From: Halomonas fontilapidosi
Lineage (GTDB): Bacteria > Pseudomonadota > Gammaproteobacteria > Pseudomonadales > Halomonadaceae
DNA: 64,000 nt
NCBI RefSeq assembly: GCF_014192285.1
Contig: NZ_JACHXQ010000004.1
Coordinates: 186,001 to 250,000, forward strand
Direction: 5' to 3'
The notes below the pieces were generated by a model that ran no database searches, was not told the DNA's origin, and saw nothing but the letters and a program-made list of their open reading frames with translations. Of the stretch, positions 17,229-29,343 are shown in pieces (positions within the stretch are counted from its first letter, which is position 1; every line of letters begins with the position of its first letter). The translations under genes and the position numbers were made by a program.

Positions 17229-17933
17229 CTAGCCACCGAGGAAGCTCTTGGCGACTTCCGGGTCGGCCAGCAGGGCGGCACCGGTATCGGTAAAACGGTT
17301 CTGGCCGGCGGCCAGCACGAAGCCCCGGTCGGCGATGGCCAGGGCTTGCTTGGCATTCTGCTCGACCATCAGGATGCCCACACCGGCCGAGTTGACCAGC
17401 TTCACCTGCTCGAAGATCTCGTTCATGTAGAGCGGCGAGAGGCCGGCAGTGGGCTCGTCGAGCAGCAGCAGGCTGGGCTCGGCCATCAAGGCGCGGCCCA
17501 TGGCCACCATCTGACGCTGGCCGCCGGAGAGCTCGCCGGCGGGCTGGTGGCGCTTGTCATAGAGCGGCGGGAAGAAGTTGTAGATGCGGTCGAGCATGCG
17601 CTTGACGTTGCCTGGCTTTAGGAAGGCGCCCATCTCCAGGTTTTCCTTCACCGTGAGGCTCGGGAAGACGTTCTTCTCCTGGGGCACGAAGCCCATGCCC
17701 TTCTGCACCAGCTTGTTGGGCGGCAGGTTGTGGATCGGTTCGCCACGCAGCAGGATCTCGCCCTGGTTGACGTGGAGCAGGCCGAAGATGGCCTTGAGCA
17801 TGGTGGACTTGCCGGCGCCGTTGGGGCCGACAATCACGCCGATCTCGTCGGCCTCGATGGCCATGTCCACCCCGTTGAGGATGTTCATGCCGCCGTAGCC
17901 ACCATGCACGTCGCGTGCGTCGAGTAATGGCAT
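17229..17933 (-). CDS. livF: Branched-chain amino acid ABC transporter ATP-binding protein LivF-type
   Basis: 234 aa ABC ATPase. Motifs: Walker A GPNGAGKST, Q-loop GFVPQEKNVFPSLTVKENLEMG (the LivF-like 'VFP.LTV.ENL' wording), signature LSGGQRQMVAMGRALM, Walker B LLLLDEPTAGLSP and switch His in MVEQNAKQAL (the H-loop position reads Gln-Asn, as usual in LivF). It powers uptake with LivG. It lies 87 bases after livG and 30 before livH. Confidence 0.93.
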   Translation of the reverse strand: MPLLDARDVHGGYGGMNILNGVDMAIEADEIGVIVGPNGAGKSTMLKAIFGLLHVNQGEILLRGEPIHNLPPNKLVQKGMGFVPQEKNVFPSLTVKENLEMGAFLKPGNVKRMLDRIYNFFPPLYDKRHQPAGELSGGQRQMVAMGRALMAEPSLLLLDEPTAGLSPLYMNEIFEQVKLVNSAGVGILMVEQNAKQALAIADRGFVLAAGQNRFTDTGAALLADPEVAKSFLGG

Positions 17934-18020
17934 TGTCAGACGTTCTCTGCGTTCGTTCTCGTTGTTGGAAAGCGCTGGAATGCGCTGGCCGGAGCCCGCC
18001 TTAAGGAGGCGGCTCTCCGG

Positions 18021-18788
<768 letters not shown>

Positions 18789-18811
18789 GTCGGATTCCGT
18801 CGGTTGTTGTT

Positions 18812-20257
18812 CTACAGTTCCTGGCTTTCATCGGCCAGGAAGGTGCGGCCGGCAGCGAAGGCGCCGACGATCACCCCGGCGCCAATCGCCGGGATCAGGT
18901 AGCCCTCCACCTGGGGAATGCTGCGCAGGAAGACGAAGGCGACCGCCGCTGGCGCCACGAAGCGCACCAGAAAACGCCAGATGTGGAACCAGCGCTCGTT
19001 GGTGCGCATCTCCTTCATGACTTCGCTGTGGGTCAGTGCCCAGCCGGCGAAGAGCGCAATCAGCAGGCCCCCCAGCGGCATGAAGATGTTGGTCAGCAGC
19101 TCGATGAAGTCGAAGGCGCTGCGGCCGAAGAGGGCGTGGAAGATCGTGCCTTCGGCCCAGAGGTTGAAGCTGAGCACGGTGAGCAGCCCCAGCGCCCAGC
19201 TGGCGATGACCATGATCGTCACGGCCTGGGGCCGGGTCATGTCGAAACGCTCGACCAGGAAGGCCGCCACCGGCTCGATCAGCGAGATCGAGGAGCTGAT
19301 GGCCGCCCCCAGCACCAGGATGAAGAAGGCCCCGCCGACCAGTGCGCCACCGGGCATCTCGGCAAAGGCCAGCGGCAGGGTGACGAACATCAGGCCCGGG
19401 CCTTCAGCGGGGTCGAGCCCGGCGCCGAAGACCAGCGCAAAGATCGCTAGGCCGGCGACCATCGCCACTGCGGTGTCGACCACCGCGATGGCGAAGGCGG
19501 TGCGGGTCAGCGAGGCCGAGCCGGACATGTAGGCCCCGTAGGCCATGATCGCCCCCATGCCCAGGCTCAGGGTGAAGAACGACTGGCCCATGGCCTGCAA
19601 CCAGCCCTCCAGGCTGAGGTCGGCGAGGTTGAAGGTGAACAGGAAGTCGGCGGCGGCGCCGAGGTCGCCGATAAGGGCGCCGTAGCCCAGCACCACCAGC
19701 AGGATGACGAACAGCGAGGGCATCAGCACGCGCAGTCCCGCCTCGATGCCCTTGTGGATACCCAGGCCGACGATCAGCGCCGAGGCGGCGATGAATAGCG
19801 TGTGATAGAGGGTCAGCAGCGCCGGTGAGGCGAGCAGCCTATCGAAGTGCTGGCTGACGTCGGCGGCGCTCACCTCCATCATCGATCCGGTAAACATCAG
19901 CCCGGTGTAGTGGATCGCCCAGCCGGCGATGACCGAGTAGAAACTCAGGATCAGGAAGGCCGAGGTGGCGCCTAGCCAACCGATCGACTCCCAGGCGCGC
20001 GAGGTGTTGTGGGTCCGGGTCAGAAAGCGCATGCCCATGATCGGGCTGCGGCGGCTGTTGCGGCCGAGCATGATCTCGGCGATCAGGATGGGAATGCCCA
20101 CCGCGAAGATGGTCAGGGCGTAGACTAGGATGAAGGCCCCGCCGCCGTTTTCGCCGGTCAGGTAGGGGAAGCGCCACAGATTGCCGAGCCCGACGGCCGA
20201 GCCGACGGCCGCCAGCAGGAACGTGCCTTTGTGGGTCCAGACGTTGTGCGTGCTCAT
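18812..20257 (-). CDS. Sodium-dependent transporter, NSS (SNF) family
   Basis: 481 aa, about 12 membrane segments, LeuT fold. The TM1 signature AAVGSAVGLGNLWRFPYLTGENGGGAF, with the unwound sodium/substrate site, is intact. TM6 and TM8 regions (FFTLSLGMGAIMAYGAYM; GAAISSSISLIEP) are typical of bacterial members. These carry amino acids or related amines with Na+. It precedes livG by 23 bases on the same strand, which suggests joint expression with the Liv ABC system and perhaps an overlapping substrate. The start at 20257 has only a weak ribosome site. Confidence 0.92.
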   Translation of the reverse strand: MSTHNVWTHKGTFLLAAVGSAVGLGNLWRFPYLTGENGGGAFILVYALTIFAVGIPILIAEIMLGRNSRRSPIMGMRFLTRTHNTSRAWESIGWLGATSAFLILSFYSVIAGWAIHYTGLMFTGSMMEVSAADVSQHFDRLLASPALLTLYHTLFIAASALIVGLGIHKGIEAGLRVLMPSLFVILLVVLGYGALIGDLGAAADFLFTFNLADLSLEGWLQAMGQSFFTLSLGMGAIMAYGAYMSGSASLTRTAFAIAVVDTAVAMVAGLAIFALVFGAGLDPAEGPGLMFVTLPLAFAEMPGGALVGGAFFILVLGAAISSSISLIEPVAAFLVERFDMTRPQAVTIMVIASWALGLLTVLSFNLWAEGTIFHALFGRSAFDFIELLTNIFMPLGGLLIALFAGWALTHSEVMKEMRTNERWFHIWRFLVRFVAPAAVAFVFLRSIPQVEGYLIPAIGAGVIVGAFAAGRTFLADESQEL

Positions 20258-20280
20258 GGGGATCCAGGATTACCTTGATT

Positions 20281-20320
20281 GGCCTTGTGGGCCTGTGCCT
20301 CAACTTTGCGGCACAAGGCC
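20281..20320. repeat. Inverted repeat upstream of the NSS transporter gene
   Basis: GGCCTTGTG (20281-20289) and CACAAGGCC (20312-20320) are a perfect 9-base inverted repeat, 24 bases upstream of the minus-strand NSS start and 66 downstream of the small gene at 20386. It may be a terminator of the small gene without a T-run, or a leader hairpin of the NSS-liv operon. Confidence 0.45.
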
Positions 20321-20385
20321 CCTTCCTGGCTAGTCGATCTGCGTTTAGGGGCCGTTGGCGGTGGCGATGGTATCCGCGTGTGCAA

Positions 20386-20703
20386 TCACGTTCTGTTGTC
20401 TTCCGGGTCGCTGGGCTCGGGCTCCAGGGCGCGGCAGGCATCCGGCAGGCGCACGGTATCGCCGAGGGCGAGCTTGCCGTGGGATTTCAGGCGCCGGCCG
20501 TTGTCGATGGCGATGATCGCCGCGACCTCGCCGATGCTGGTGCCGTCTACGTAGGCCTCCACCTTCACCCGGACGGTAGCGCCCGCGTAACGCGCCGAGA
20601 GGATGTCGCCGGGCCGCGGCTCGATGAGCTGCTCGGGGCGGTCGGCGAAGTGTTCCAGCACGCTGTCGCGGCCGGGGTCCTCCCACTCCACGTGCTTGTG
20701 CAT
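20386..20703 (-). CDS. Small conserved hypothetical protein
   Basis: 105 aa, no signal peptide or membrane segment. It reads like a small beta-rich domain: GDILSARYAGATVRVKVEAYVDG, then IGEVAAIIAI and LALGDTVRLPDACRALEPE. The alternating pattern with GD..S turns suggests a small beta-barrel, but I recognise no named family. The ATG at 20703 is preceded by GAGGAG. It is translated toward the NSS-liv operon and separated from it by about 130 bases with a hairpin. Confidence 0.65.
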   Translation of the reverse strand: MHKHVEWEDPGRDSVLEHFADRPEQLIEPRPGDILSARYAGATVRVKVEAYVDGTSIGEVAAIIAIDNGRRLKSHGKLALGDTVRLPDACRALEPEPSDPEDNRT

Positions 20704-20795
20704 GTCGGGTCTCCTCAGGTAGCGAAAAGCAGGTAGCGAAAAGTCAGCCTCCAGCATAGCCGCCGACGCCGGGAACGGCAGCCCACCTGGGGGGA

Positions 20796-20828
20796 AATAA
20801 CAGAGCCCGCCGGATGGGCGGGCTCTGT
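20796..20828 (-). terminator. Rho-independent terminator of typA
   Basis: CAGAGCCCGCC (20802-20812) pairs perfectly with GGCGGGCTCTG (20818-20828). On the minus strand the hairpin is followed by TTATTT. It lies 16 bases after the typA stop. Confidence 0.88.
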
Positions 20829-20843
20829 CGATGGTGGGCCGTG

Positions 20844-22670
<1,827 letters not shown>

Positions 22671-22798
22671 GACGGGATCCTGCTGACAAAATTGGGGGCG
22701 CATTATAGGGGCAGGGCGATGACGGCTACCAGCATTGTCGCCGTGAATCTTGTGCTGCCACGGGATATCAGTGGCTTGGAGGTCTCCGCTGGGCCCTC

Positions 22799-22820
22799 AA
22801 AAAGGCCGATTGCTCAGGCC
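22799..22820 (-). terminator. Rho-independent terminator overlapping the stop of the glycosyltransferase-like gene
   Basis: On the minus strand GGCC-t-GA and TC-GGCC pair around GCAA and are followed by a run of five T (22799-22803 as A on plus). The stop codon (22814-22816) lies inside the stem. Confidence 0.7.
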
Positions 22821-23353
22821 ACCACGGCGGCGATCCTTGCCTGGCAGGCACGCAAGCGCGCGATCAGGTCGGGCAGGGCGTCGGCGTCGAGGGCCGGGTC
22901 ACAGCCACCGATCAGCTCGAACCAGGCCCGTGAAACGCAAAGCGTCTCTGCAGGTATCTCGTGGCGCAGGCGTTGCCAGAACTGTTTCAGCCGGCCGGGG
23001 GGCGAGGAGGTCAATACCACGGCGTCCCGGCGATGCTGTTCGATGTCCTTGAGTGCCGTTGCGAGCCAGGCGGCGGGGATGGCATATCTTGCCGCCGGGA
23101 ACAGCAGTGCCTGTCCCTGGCTGTGCGCCATGGCCATGTTGAGGCGGTCTCCCAGCGGGGTTCCTTCGGTGGTCACGAGGCGCGCATCATATTCGCTCGC
23201 CAGGCGACGTAGGCGGGGGGTTTCGGTGTCGTTGGCCAGCATCACCTCCAGGTGCAGGTCGCGCCGCTGGCGGAGCGGCCGGAGAGCTGCCAGGTAACGG
23301 GGCAGGCCGGCACCCGCGGAACGGGCATCGAGGAGGATGGTGCAGACGATCAT
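22814..23353 (-). CDS. Glycosyltransferase-2-like protein, function uncertain
   Basis: 179 aa. The order strand LHLEVMLANDTET, helix, LVTTEGTPLGDRLNMAMAHSQGQALLFP resembles the first half of GT-A glycosyltransferases ('..R N . G ... A.G..L.FLDAD'), but the metal-binding DxD is replaced by PAAR and the protein is short. The C-terminal part (PAETLCVSRAWFELIGGCDPAL) again resembles the GT2 'G.FDE..' acceptor segment. I read it as a degenerate or minimal GT2 relative; a real catalytic role is unproven. The start is ATG at 23353, and the 110-base gap to typA has its own terminator. Confidence 0.55.
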   Translation of the reverse strand: MIVCTILLDARSAGAGLPRYLAALRPLRQRRDLHLEVMLANDTETPRLRRLASEYDARLVTTEGTPLGDRLNMAMAHSQGQALLFPAARYAIPAAWLATALKDIEQHRRDAVVLTSSPPGRLKQFWQRLRHEIPAETLCVSRAWFELIGGCDPALDADALPDLIARLRACQARIAAVVA

Positions 23354-23586
23354 GCTGGCGCCGGCTCCCGTGGTGGGTAATGCGCGGATCGAGCGGATAT
23401 GGCGTCACCGTCAGAACCCGCACTCTTCCCAGTCGGCGCTGCCATGTAAAAGAGTGTAGTGATTATTTGTGAAATGTATCAATCCGCCGGCGGACTGATA
23501 TTGCCGAGCGCTAACCATGACCTTCCAGCGATGTCGGGCATGAGCCGCGCCATCAGCGGGCAAAGTGCGGATCGGACGTTTCAAGA

Positions 23587-23676
23587 TGGTGCATAAGGGG
23601 TCTTTATTGAACTTATTTGGTGCACTGACGGCTGTGGCAGCTCGGATTTTCGCGTTAGCCTGCCGATGCTGGTGCA
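23587..23676. promoter_or_regulatory. Cluster of NtrC-type half-sites upstream of glnA
   Basis: TGGTGCA occurs at 23587-23593, 23618-23624 and 23670-23676, with a related CGGTGCA at 23744-23750. NtrC enhancer sites carry GCAC(N5-6)GGTGC; the copy at 23611-23624 (ACTTATTTGGTGCA) is closest to the enterobacterial glnA site, though left half-sites are degenerate. Their distance of about 80-190 bases upstream of the sigma-54 promoter fits an enhancer. Confidence 0.6.
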
Positions 23677-23753
23677 AGGTGTATTGGAGGGTTGGTATTA
23701 AAACTCTTTTGAATCAAAAAGATATTTATGCAGTGCCGTAGAACGGTGCAAGA

Positions 23754-23770
23754 TTGGCACGCTAGCTGCA
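23754..23770 (+). promoter_or_regulatory. Sigma-54 promoter of glnA
   Basis: TTGGCACGCTAGCTGCA matches the YTGGCACGRNNNTTGCW consensus, with GG at 23756-23757 and GC at 23768-23769 separated by exactly 10 bases. Transcription would begin near 23781, giving a leader of about 128 bases before the glnA ATG. ntrB and ntrC lie downstream. Confidence 0.85.
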
Positions 23771-23908
23771 TTCTTCTGGTCAGTGCCATGTTCGCGCATG
23801 GCAGTCGTGGGCAGCACTGCCGCGGCATGCTACAACACGTGCTGGAATCGTCAGCGCCTTTGCATTACCTCAGCCAACCTTAGAGCCTAGCTCACAGTGG
23901 AGGACATC

Positions 23909-25315
23909 ATGTCTGCCAAGACTCTCGCCCTGATCGAAGACCATGACATCAAGTGGGTTGACCTGCGCTTTACCGACACTCGCGGTAAGGAGCAGCACGT
24001 CACCATTCCGGCGCGCGACGTTGACGAGGAGTTTTTCGAGAACGGTCAGATGTTCGATGGTTCCTCTATCTCTGGCTGGAAGGGCATCAACGAGTCGGAC
24101 ATGATCCTGCGCCCGGAGGACGGCACTGCTTTCCTCGACCCCTTCACCGAGGATGCGACCCTGGTGCTGCGCTGTGACATCATCGAGCCGGCCACCATGC
24201 AGGGCTACGAGCGTGATCCGCGCTCCATCGCCAAGCGTGCCGAGGCCTACCTGCAGTCCAGCGGCCTGGGCGACACCGCCTTCTTCGGCCCCGAGCCCGA
24301 GTTCTTCATCTTCGACGAGGTGCACTGGAAGGCCGATATCGAAGGGGCCATGTACAAGATCACTTCCGAGGAGGGTGCCTGGTCCACCGATCGTCAGGTC
24401 GAGGGTGGCAACCTGGGCCACCGCCCGCGGGTCAAGGGTGGCTATTTCCCGGTTCCCCCGGTGGACAGCTTCCACGATATCCGCGGCGCCATGTGCAACA
24501 CCCTGGAAGCTATCGGTCAGTCCGTCGAGGTGCACCACCATGAGGTGTCCAACGCCGGTCAGAACGAGATCGGTGTGAAGTTCAACACCCTGGTCAAGAA
24601 GGCTGATGAGCTTCAGGAGATGAAGTATGTGGTCCACAACGTGGCCCACGCCTACGGCAAGACGGCCACCTTCATGCCCAAGCCGCTGGTCGGCGACAAT
24701 GGCAGCGGCATGCACGTCCACCAGTCCTTCTGGAAAGACGGCGTCAACCAGTTCGCCGGTGACGAGTACGCTGGCCTCTCCGAGATGGCGCTCTATTACA
24801 TCGGCGGCATCATCAAGCACGCCCGTGCCCTGAACGCCTTCACCAACGCCTCGACCAACTCCTACAAGCGCCTGGTGCCGGGCTTCGAGGCCCCGGTGAT
24901 GCTGGCCTACAGCGCCCGCAACCGCTCCGCCTCGCTGCGCATCCCCTATACGGCGAGCCCCAAGGGCAAGCGTGTCGAGACCCGTTTCCCGGATCCGACC
25001 GCCAACCCTTACCTGGCCTTCGCGGCGATGCTGATGGCCGGCATCGACGGCATCAAGAACAAGATCCATCCCGGCGATGCCATGGACAAGAACCTCTACG
25101 ACCTGCCGCCGGAAGAGGGCAAGGCCGTGCCGACCGTGGCGCATAGCCTCGATCAGGCCCTGGAAGCACTCGATGCCGATCGCAGCTTCCTGACTGAAGG
25201 TGGCGTGTTCACCGACGAGATGATCGATGCCTATATCGAGCTGCTCAGCGAGGACGTCGAGCGTCTGCGCATGACCACGCACCCGATCGAGTTCGACATG
25301 TACTACAGCTGCTGA
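23909..25315 (+). CDS. glnA: Glutamine synthetase type I
   Basis: 468 aa, standard GSI-beta length. It makes glutamine from glutamate, ammonia and ATP in the cytoplasm as a dodecamer. Visible motifs: [36 protein letters not shown] (glutamate/ammonia site), [14 protein letters not shown] and the adenylylation loop [10 protein letters not shown] with its target tyrosine, so it should be controlled by GlnE. The ATG at 23909 has GGAGG upstream; an in-frame GTG at 23897 is not used. Transcription from the upstream sigma-54 promoter under NtrC is likely. Confidence 0.97.
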   Translation: MSAKTLALIEDHDIKWVDLRFTDTRGKEQHVTIPARDVDEEFFENGQMFDGSSISGWKGINESDMILRPEDGTAFLDPFTEDATLVLRCDIIEPATMQGYERDPRSIAKRAEAYLQSSGLGDTAFFGPEPEFFIFDEVHWKADIEGAMYKITSEEGAWSTDRQVEGGNLGHRPRVKGGYFPVPPVDSFHDIRGAMCNTLEAIGQSVEVHHHEVSNAGQNEIGVKFNTLVKKADELQEMKYVVHNVAHAYGKTATFMPKPLVGDNGSGMHVHQSFWKDGVNQFAGDEYAGLSEMALYYIGGIIKHARALNAFTNASTNSYKRLVPGFEAPVMLAYSARNRSASLRIPYTASPKGKRVETRFPDPTANPYLAFAAMLMAGIDGIKNKIHPGDAMDKNLYDLPPEEGKAVPTVAHSLDQALEALDADRSFLTEGGVFTDEMIDAYIELLSEDVERLRMTTHPIEFDMYYSC

Positions 25316-25382
25316 TGGCGGGCGGCCGACCGTAAGGACCGATCGGTCCGGCGCGGCTCGCCGCCACGCGCGTTGAGCGAAG

Positions 25383-25416
25383 AAGGGGTTCTGCGATGGC
25401 GGAACCCCTTTCTTTC
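25383..25416 (+). terminator. Rho-independent terminator of glnA
   Basis: AAGGGGTTC (25383-25391) pairs with GAACCCCTT (25402-25410), followed by TCTTTC. It lies 68 bases after the glnA stop and separates glnA from the DUF4124 gene. Confidence 0.85.
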
Positions 25417-25495
25417 ATACACTATCCAACAAGGTGATGATGCAATCTCTCATGGCCGTTGCCGTCAGGCGGCGGCGACGACGCAGGGGGTAGGC

Positions 25496-26074
25496 ATGAA
25501 CAAGGCACTCGTGATTCTGGCGCTGGGGCTGTCGGTAAGCCTGACAGTCGGCGCCCAGAACATCTATCGCACCACCGATGCGCAGGGCAACGTGGTGTTC
25601 ACCGATAACCCCGAGCGCGGGGAGAAGGTCGACCTCAAGCCGCTGACCGTGGTGCCGGGGCGGAGCGATGAGCGTGCCGGGGCGCCGGCCATGATCGACG
25701 GTGGCGGCAACGGCAATGGCGGTACAGCCTCTGCCAATCCGGGGCAGCCCTTCATGCCTTACGACAGCTTTGGCATTCTCTCGCCGCGTCAGGAAGAGAC
25801 ACTACCCACCGGGGCCGCCGGTAACGTCCAGGTGACCCTGGGCATTCAGCCGGATCTGCGCGAGGATCATCGGGTACGACTCCTGGTGGATGGCCAGGTC
25901 AGCCAGACGGCCATGCACACCGATACCTTCATGCTCAACAACCTGGTTCGCGGCGAGCATGTGCTGCAAGCCGAACTGCTGGATGCCAGCGGTGCTGTGC
26001 GCCACCGCACCTCGCCGGTGACCCTGTACGTGCAGCGGGCCAGCGTCAACCTGCCCCAGAACCCCAACAATTAG
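25496..26074 (+). CDS. DUF4124 domain-containing exported protein
   Basis: 192 aa. A signal peptide (MNKALVILALGLSVSLTVGA) leads into the DUF4124 motif QNIYRTTDAQGNVVFTDNPE with a KVDLKPL continuation. A Gly/Asn-rich linker (about residues 62-90) follows, then a beta-sandwich-like C-terminal domain with VTLGIQPDLREDHRVRLLVDG and LNNLVRGEHVLQAELLDASG. DUF4124 proteins between glnA and ntrBC are common in gammaproteobacteria; the function is not established. The ATG at 25496 begins the signal peptide and has AGGGGG upstream. Confidence 0.85.
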   Translation: MNKALVILALGLSVSLTVGAQNIYRTTDAQGNVVFTDNPERGEKVDLKPLTVVPGRSDERAGAPAMIDGGGNGNGGTASANPGQPFMPYDSFGILSPRQEETLPTGAAGNVQVTLGIQPDLREDHRVRLLVDGQVSQTAMHTDTFMLNNLVRGEHVLQAELLDASGAVRHRTSPVTLYVQRASVNLPQNPNN

Positions 26075-26129
26075 CTCCCCCCTCGCCGGCCACACCGGCC
26101 ACTGTGTCCGGACGGCACCCCCTGGCCTT

Positions 26130-26152
26130 GTCACGAGCCCCCGTCTCGTGAC
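26130..26152 (+). terminator. Hairpin downstream of the DUF4124 gene
   Basis: GTCACGAG (26130-26137) and CTCGTGAC (26145-26152) are perfect 8-base arms with a 7-base loop, 56 bases after the DUF4124 stop. A pyrimidine-rich CCTCCCTCTC follows, but not a T-run. Confidence 0.5.
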
Positions 26153-26403
26153 CCTCCCTCTCGTGAAGAGGGGCCTGTCGATGCCTTCGATCATGCTGAC
26201 CGGGTGAGCGAGGGCCGCGCCTTCGATTACCTGGAGCGATTGCGCGACAACGATGCCCCGCGTGGCGCCGATGACGAAAGGCAGTGGCCGGCAGATCCGT
26301 CCCATCGTCATCCTGCCCGGCGCCTCCCGCCTGAAGACGAGCGCTGAGCGCCCTAGCGCGAGGTTTTATCCCGCTGCACGACATGGGGCGCCCGGTGCTG
26401 CTA

Positions 26404-26419
26404 TGCACTAAAATGGTGC
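26404..26419. promoter_or_regulatory. NtrC-type binding site upstream of ntrBC
   Basis: TGCACTAAAATGGTGC carries both half-sites of the NtrC consensus GCAC-N5-6-GGTGC with correct spacing. It lies about 180 bases before the ntrB start, consistent with autoregulation of ntrBC as in enteric bacteria. Confidence 0.75.
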
Positions 26420-26480
26420 GATGCGCGGATGCGATCCTGCCCCGACACGGCGCTATCCCGTGCCCCATGAGATGGCGCGC

Positions 26481-26525
26481 TTCTTGCAAGAATTTCTCTC
26501 AATAGCTTCGTACAAGAACTTCTTG
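26481..26525. repeat. Paired palindromes upstream of ntrB
   Basis: TTCTTGCAAGAA (26481-26492) is a perfect 12-base palindrome. CAAGAA-C-TTCTTG (26513-26525) is a perfect 13-base odd palindrome built from the same arms. The centres are about 32 bases apart, near three helical turns, and 75-115 bases from the ntrB start. They look like operator sites for an unknown regulator. Confidence 0.55.
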
Positions 26526-26547
26526 CAATAGCTCCTTGCAATAGCTC
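26522..26547. repeat. 13-base tandem repeat upstream of ntrB
   Basis: CTTGCAATAGCTC occurs twice in direct tandem (26522-26534 and 26535-26547). The first copy overlaps the arm of a palindrome (26513-26525). It may have arisen by slippage or be part of a binding array. Confidence 0.7.
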
Positions 26548-26598
26548 CTGAAAGCGCCTCCCAAAGGGGGCCACCATTGGACCGAGCGGGATCTCCCC

Positions 26599-27637
26599 AT
26601 GTACCAACGCTTGATGGAACACCTCACCACGGCGGTGCTGCTGCTGGATGGCGAGCTGCGGTTGAGCTGGATGAATCCGGCCGCCGAGGCGCTGCTGGCG
26701 ATCAGCCTGAGTCGTCTCAAGGGCTTGCCCCTGCCCTCCCTGGTGGGCGGTGGGGCAGAGGTTGGTGAGTTGCTGGCCAAGGCCCGCGACGAGTTTCACC
26801 CCTTCACACAGCGTGAGGCGCGCCTGACGCTGGTGACCGGCGAGATGCTGACCGTGGACTACACGGTCTCGCCGCTCTCTGCCGACGAGCTGCTGCTCGA
26901 GGTGGAGCCTCGCGACCGGCTGCTGCGCATTTCGCGGGAAGAGGCGCTGCAGACCCGCCAGGAGACCATCAAGGTGCTGGCCCGCGGGCTCGCCCACGAG
27001 GTCAAGAATCCCCTGGGCGGCATCCGCGGTGCGGCCCAGCTGTTAGGGCGCGACCTCGACGATCCCGGCCTGCAAGAGTTCACCCGCATCATCATCGAGG
27101 AGGTCGACCGACTGCGTGACCTGGTCGACTCCATGCTGGGGCCTAACCGAGTGATTCGTCACGAGCCGCTCAATATCCACAAGGTGCTGGAGCGGGTCCG
27201 CTCGCTGCTGATCGTCGAGCAGCCGAAGGTGTGGATCGAGCGCGACTACGATCCCAGCCTGCCGGACCTCTCCGGGGACGAGTCCCAGCTCATCCAGGCC
27301 GTGCTCAACGTGGCGCGCAATGCCGTGGAGGCGATGACCGAGGCCGGTGTCGCCTCGCCCCAGCTGACGCTGCGCACTCGGGCCCGTCGCCAGTTCACCC
27401 TGGGTGCCGAGCGACACCGGCTGGTCTGCGAGGTAGCGATCATCGACAACGGCCCGGGCATTCCCGCGTCGCTGCGCGAGACCCTCTTCTACCCCATGGT
27501 GTCCGGCCGCGCCGAGGGCAGCGGCCTGGGGCTCTCCATCGCGCAGTCGATCCTGCACCAGCACCAGGGGCTGATCGAGTGTGAGTCCGAGCCCGGCCAT
27601 ACCCAATTCCGACTGCTGATTCCGATGGAGAAGCGCC

Positions 27638-27645
<8 letters not shown>
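26599..27645 (+). CDS. ntrB: Nitrogen regulation sensor histidine kinase NtrB
   Basis: 348 aa cytoplasmic two-component kinase/phosphatase. An N-terminal PAS domain (about 1-110) contains LLLDGELRLSWMNPAAEAL. The phosphoacceptor is His133 in ARGLAHEVKNPLGGIRGAAQLL, the NtrB-type H-box. The ATPase domain shows NVARNAVEAM (N box), DNGPGIP (G1) and GSGLGLSIAQ (G2). With PII it sets phosphorylation of NtrC according to nitrogen supply. Its stop overlaps the ntrC start by 8 bases. The ribosome site at 26599 is weak, which suggests low translation. Confidence 0.95.
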
Positions 27646-29050
<1,405 letters not shown>

Positions 29051-29343
29051 GTGGGCACCAATCAGCCTGGTGTCGCACCCAGTGGCAGGCATGGCACCGG
29101 CTCATGCACATGTGAGGGCCTTGCTGGACGCTGGCGGGGCGATCCCTTCGGACCTAGGACGAAAGGCGCATTGTTGCACATGACGCCCCTGCCGTAGCGT
29201 CAGTTCATAAGTATTCCTTCATCCAGCAAATGCCCCGAGCCCAGGCGCTCCCGTCTCTATTCCGGCGCTTGTCCGGTCCCCGAGGTCGGTCCTCGCCTGG
29301 TCCCTGACGGTCGCGTTGCTGTTCCCTCTGCAGGAGGTTGAGG

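Larger units (their letters stand above)
23354..23908. other. Intergenic regulatory region upstream of glnA
   Basis: About 555 bases with no gene that I can support; it is markedly AT-richer than its surroundings from 23400 to 23760. It contains the sigma-54 promoter and several NtrC-type half-sites for glnA (separate entries). A short minus-strand open stretch around 23411-23677 has no ribosome site or recognisable content. Confidence 0.6.
26075..26598. other. Intergenic region upstream of ntrB; no gene seen
   Basis: About 525 bases. A 47-codon open stretch from GTG 26204 ends at 26346, but it has no ribosome site and no family that I recognise. The rest carries a hairpin (26130-26152), an NtrC-type site (26404-26419), palindromes and a 13-base tandem repeat (26481-26547), which together make it a regulatory region for ntrBC. 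Confidence 0.55.

Noticed and set aside
26204-26346. Short 47-codon reading frame before ntrB
   Set aside because: Begins with GTG without a ribosome site, no recognisable domain and odd Arg/Asp/Pro composition; described only as part of the intergenic region.
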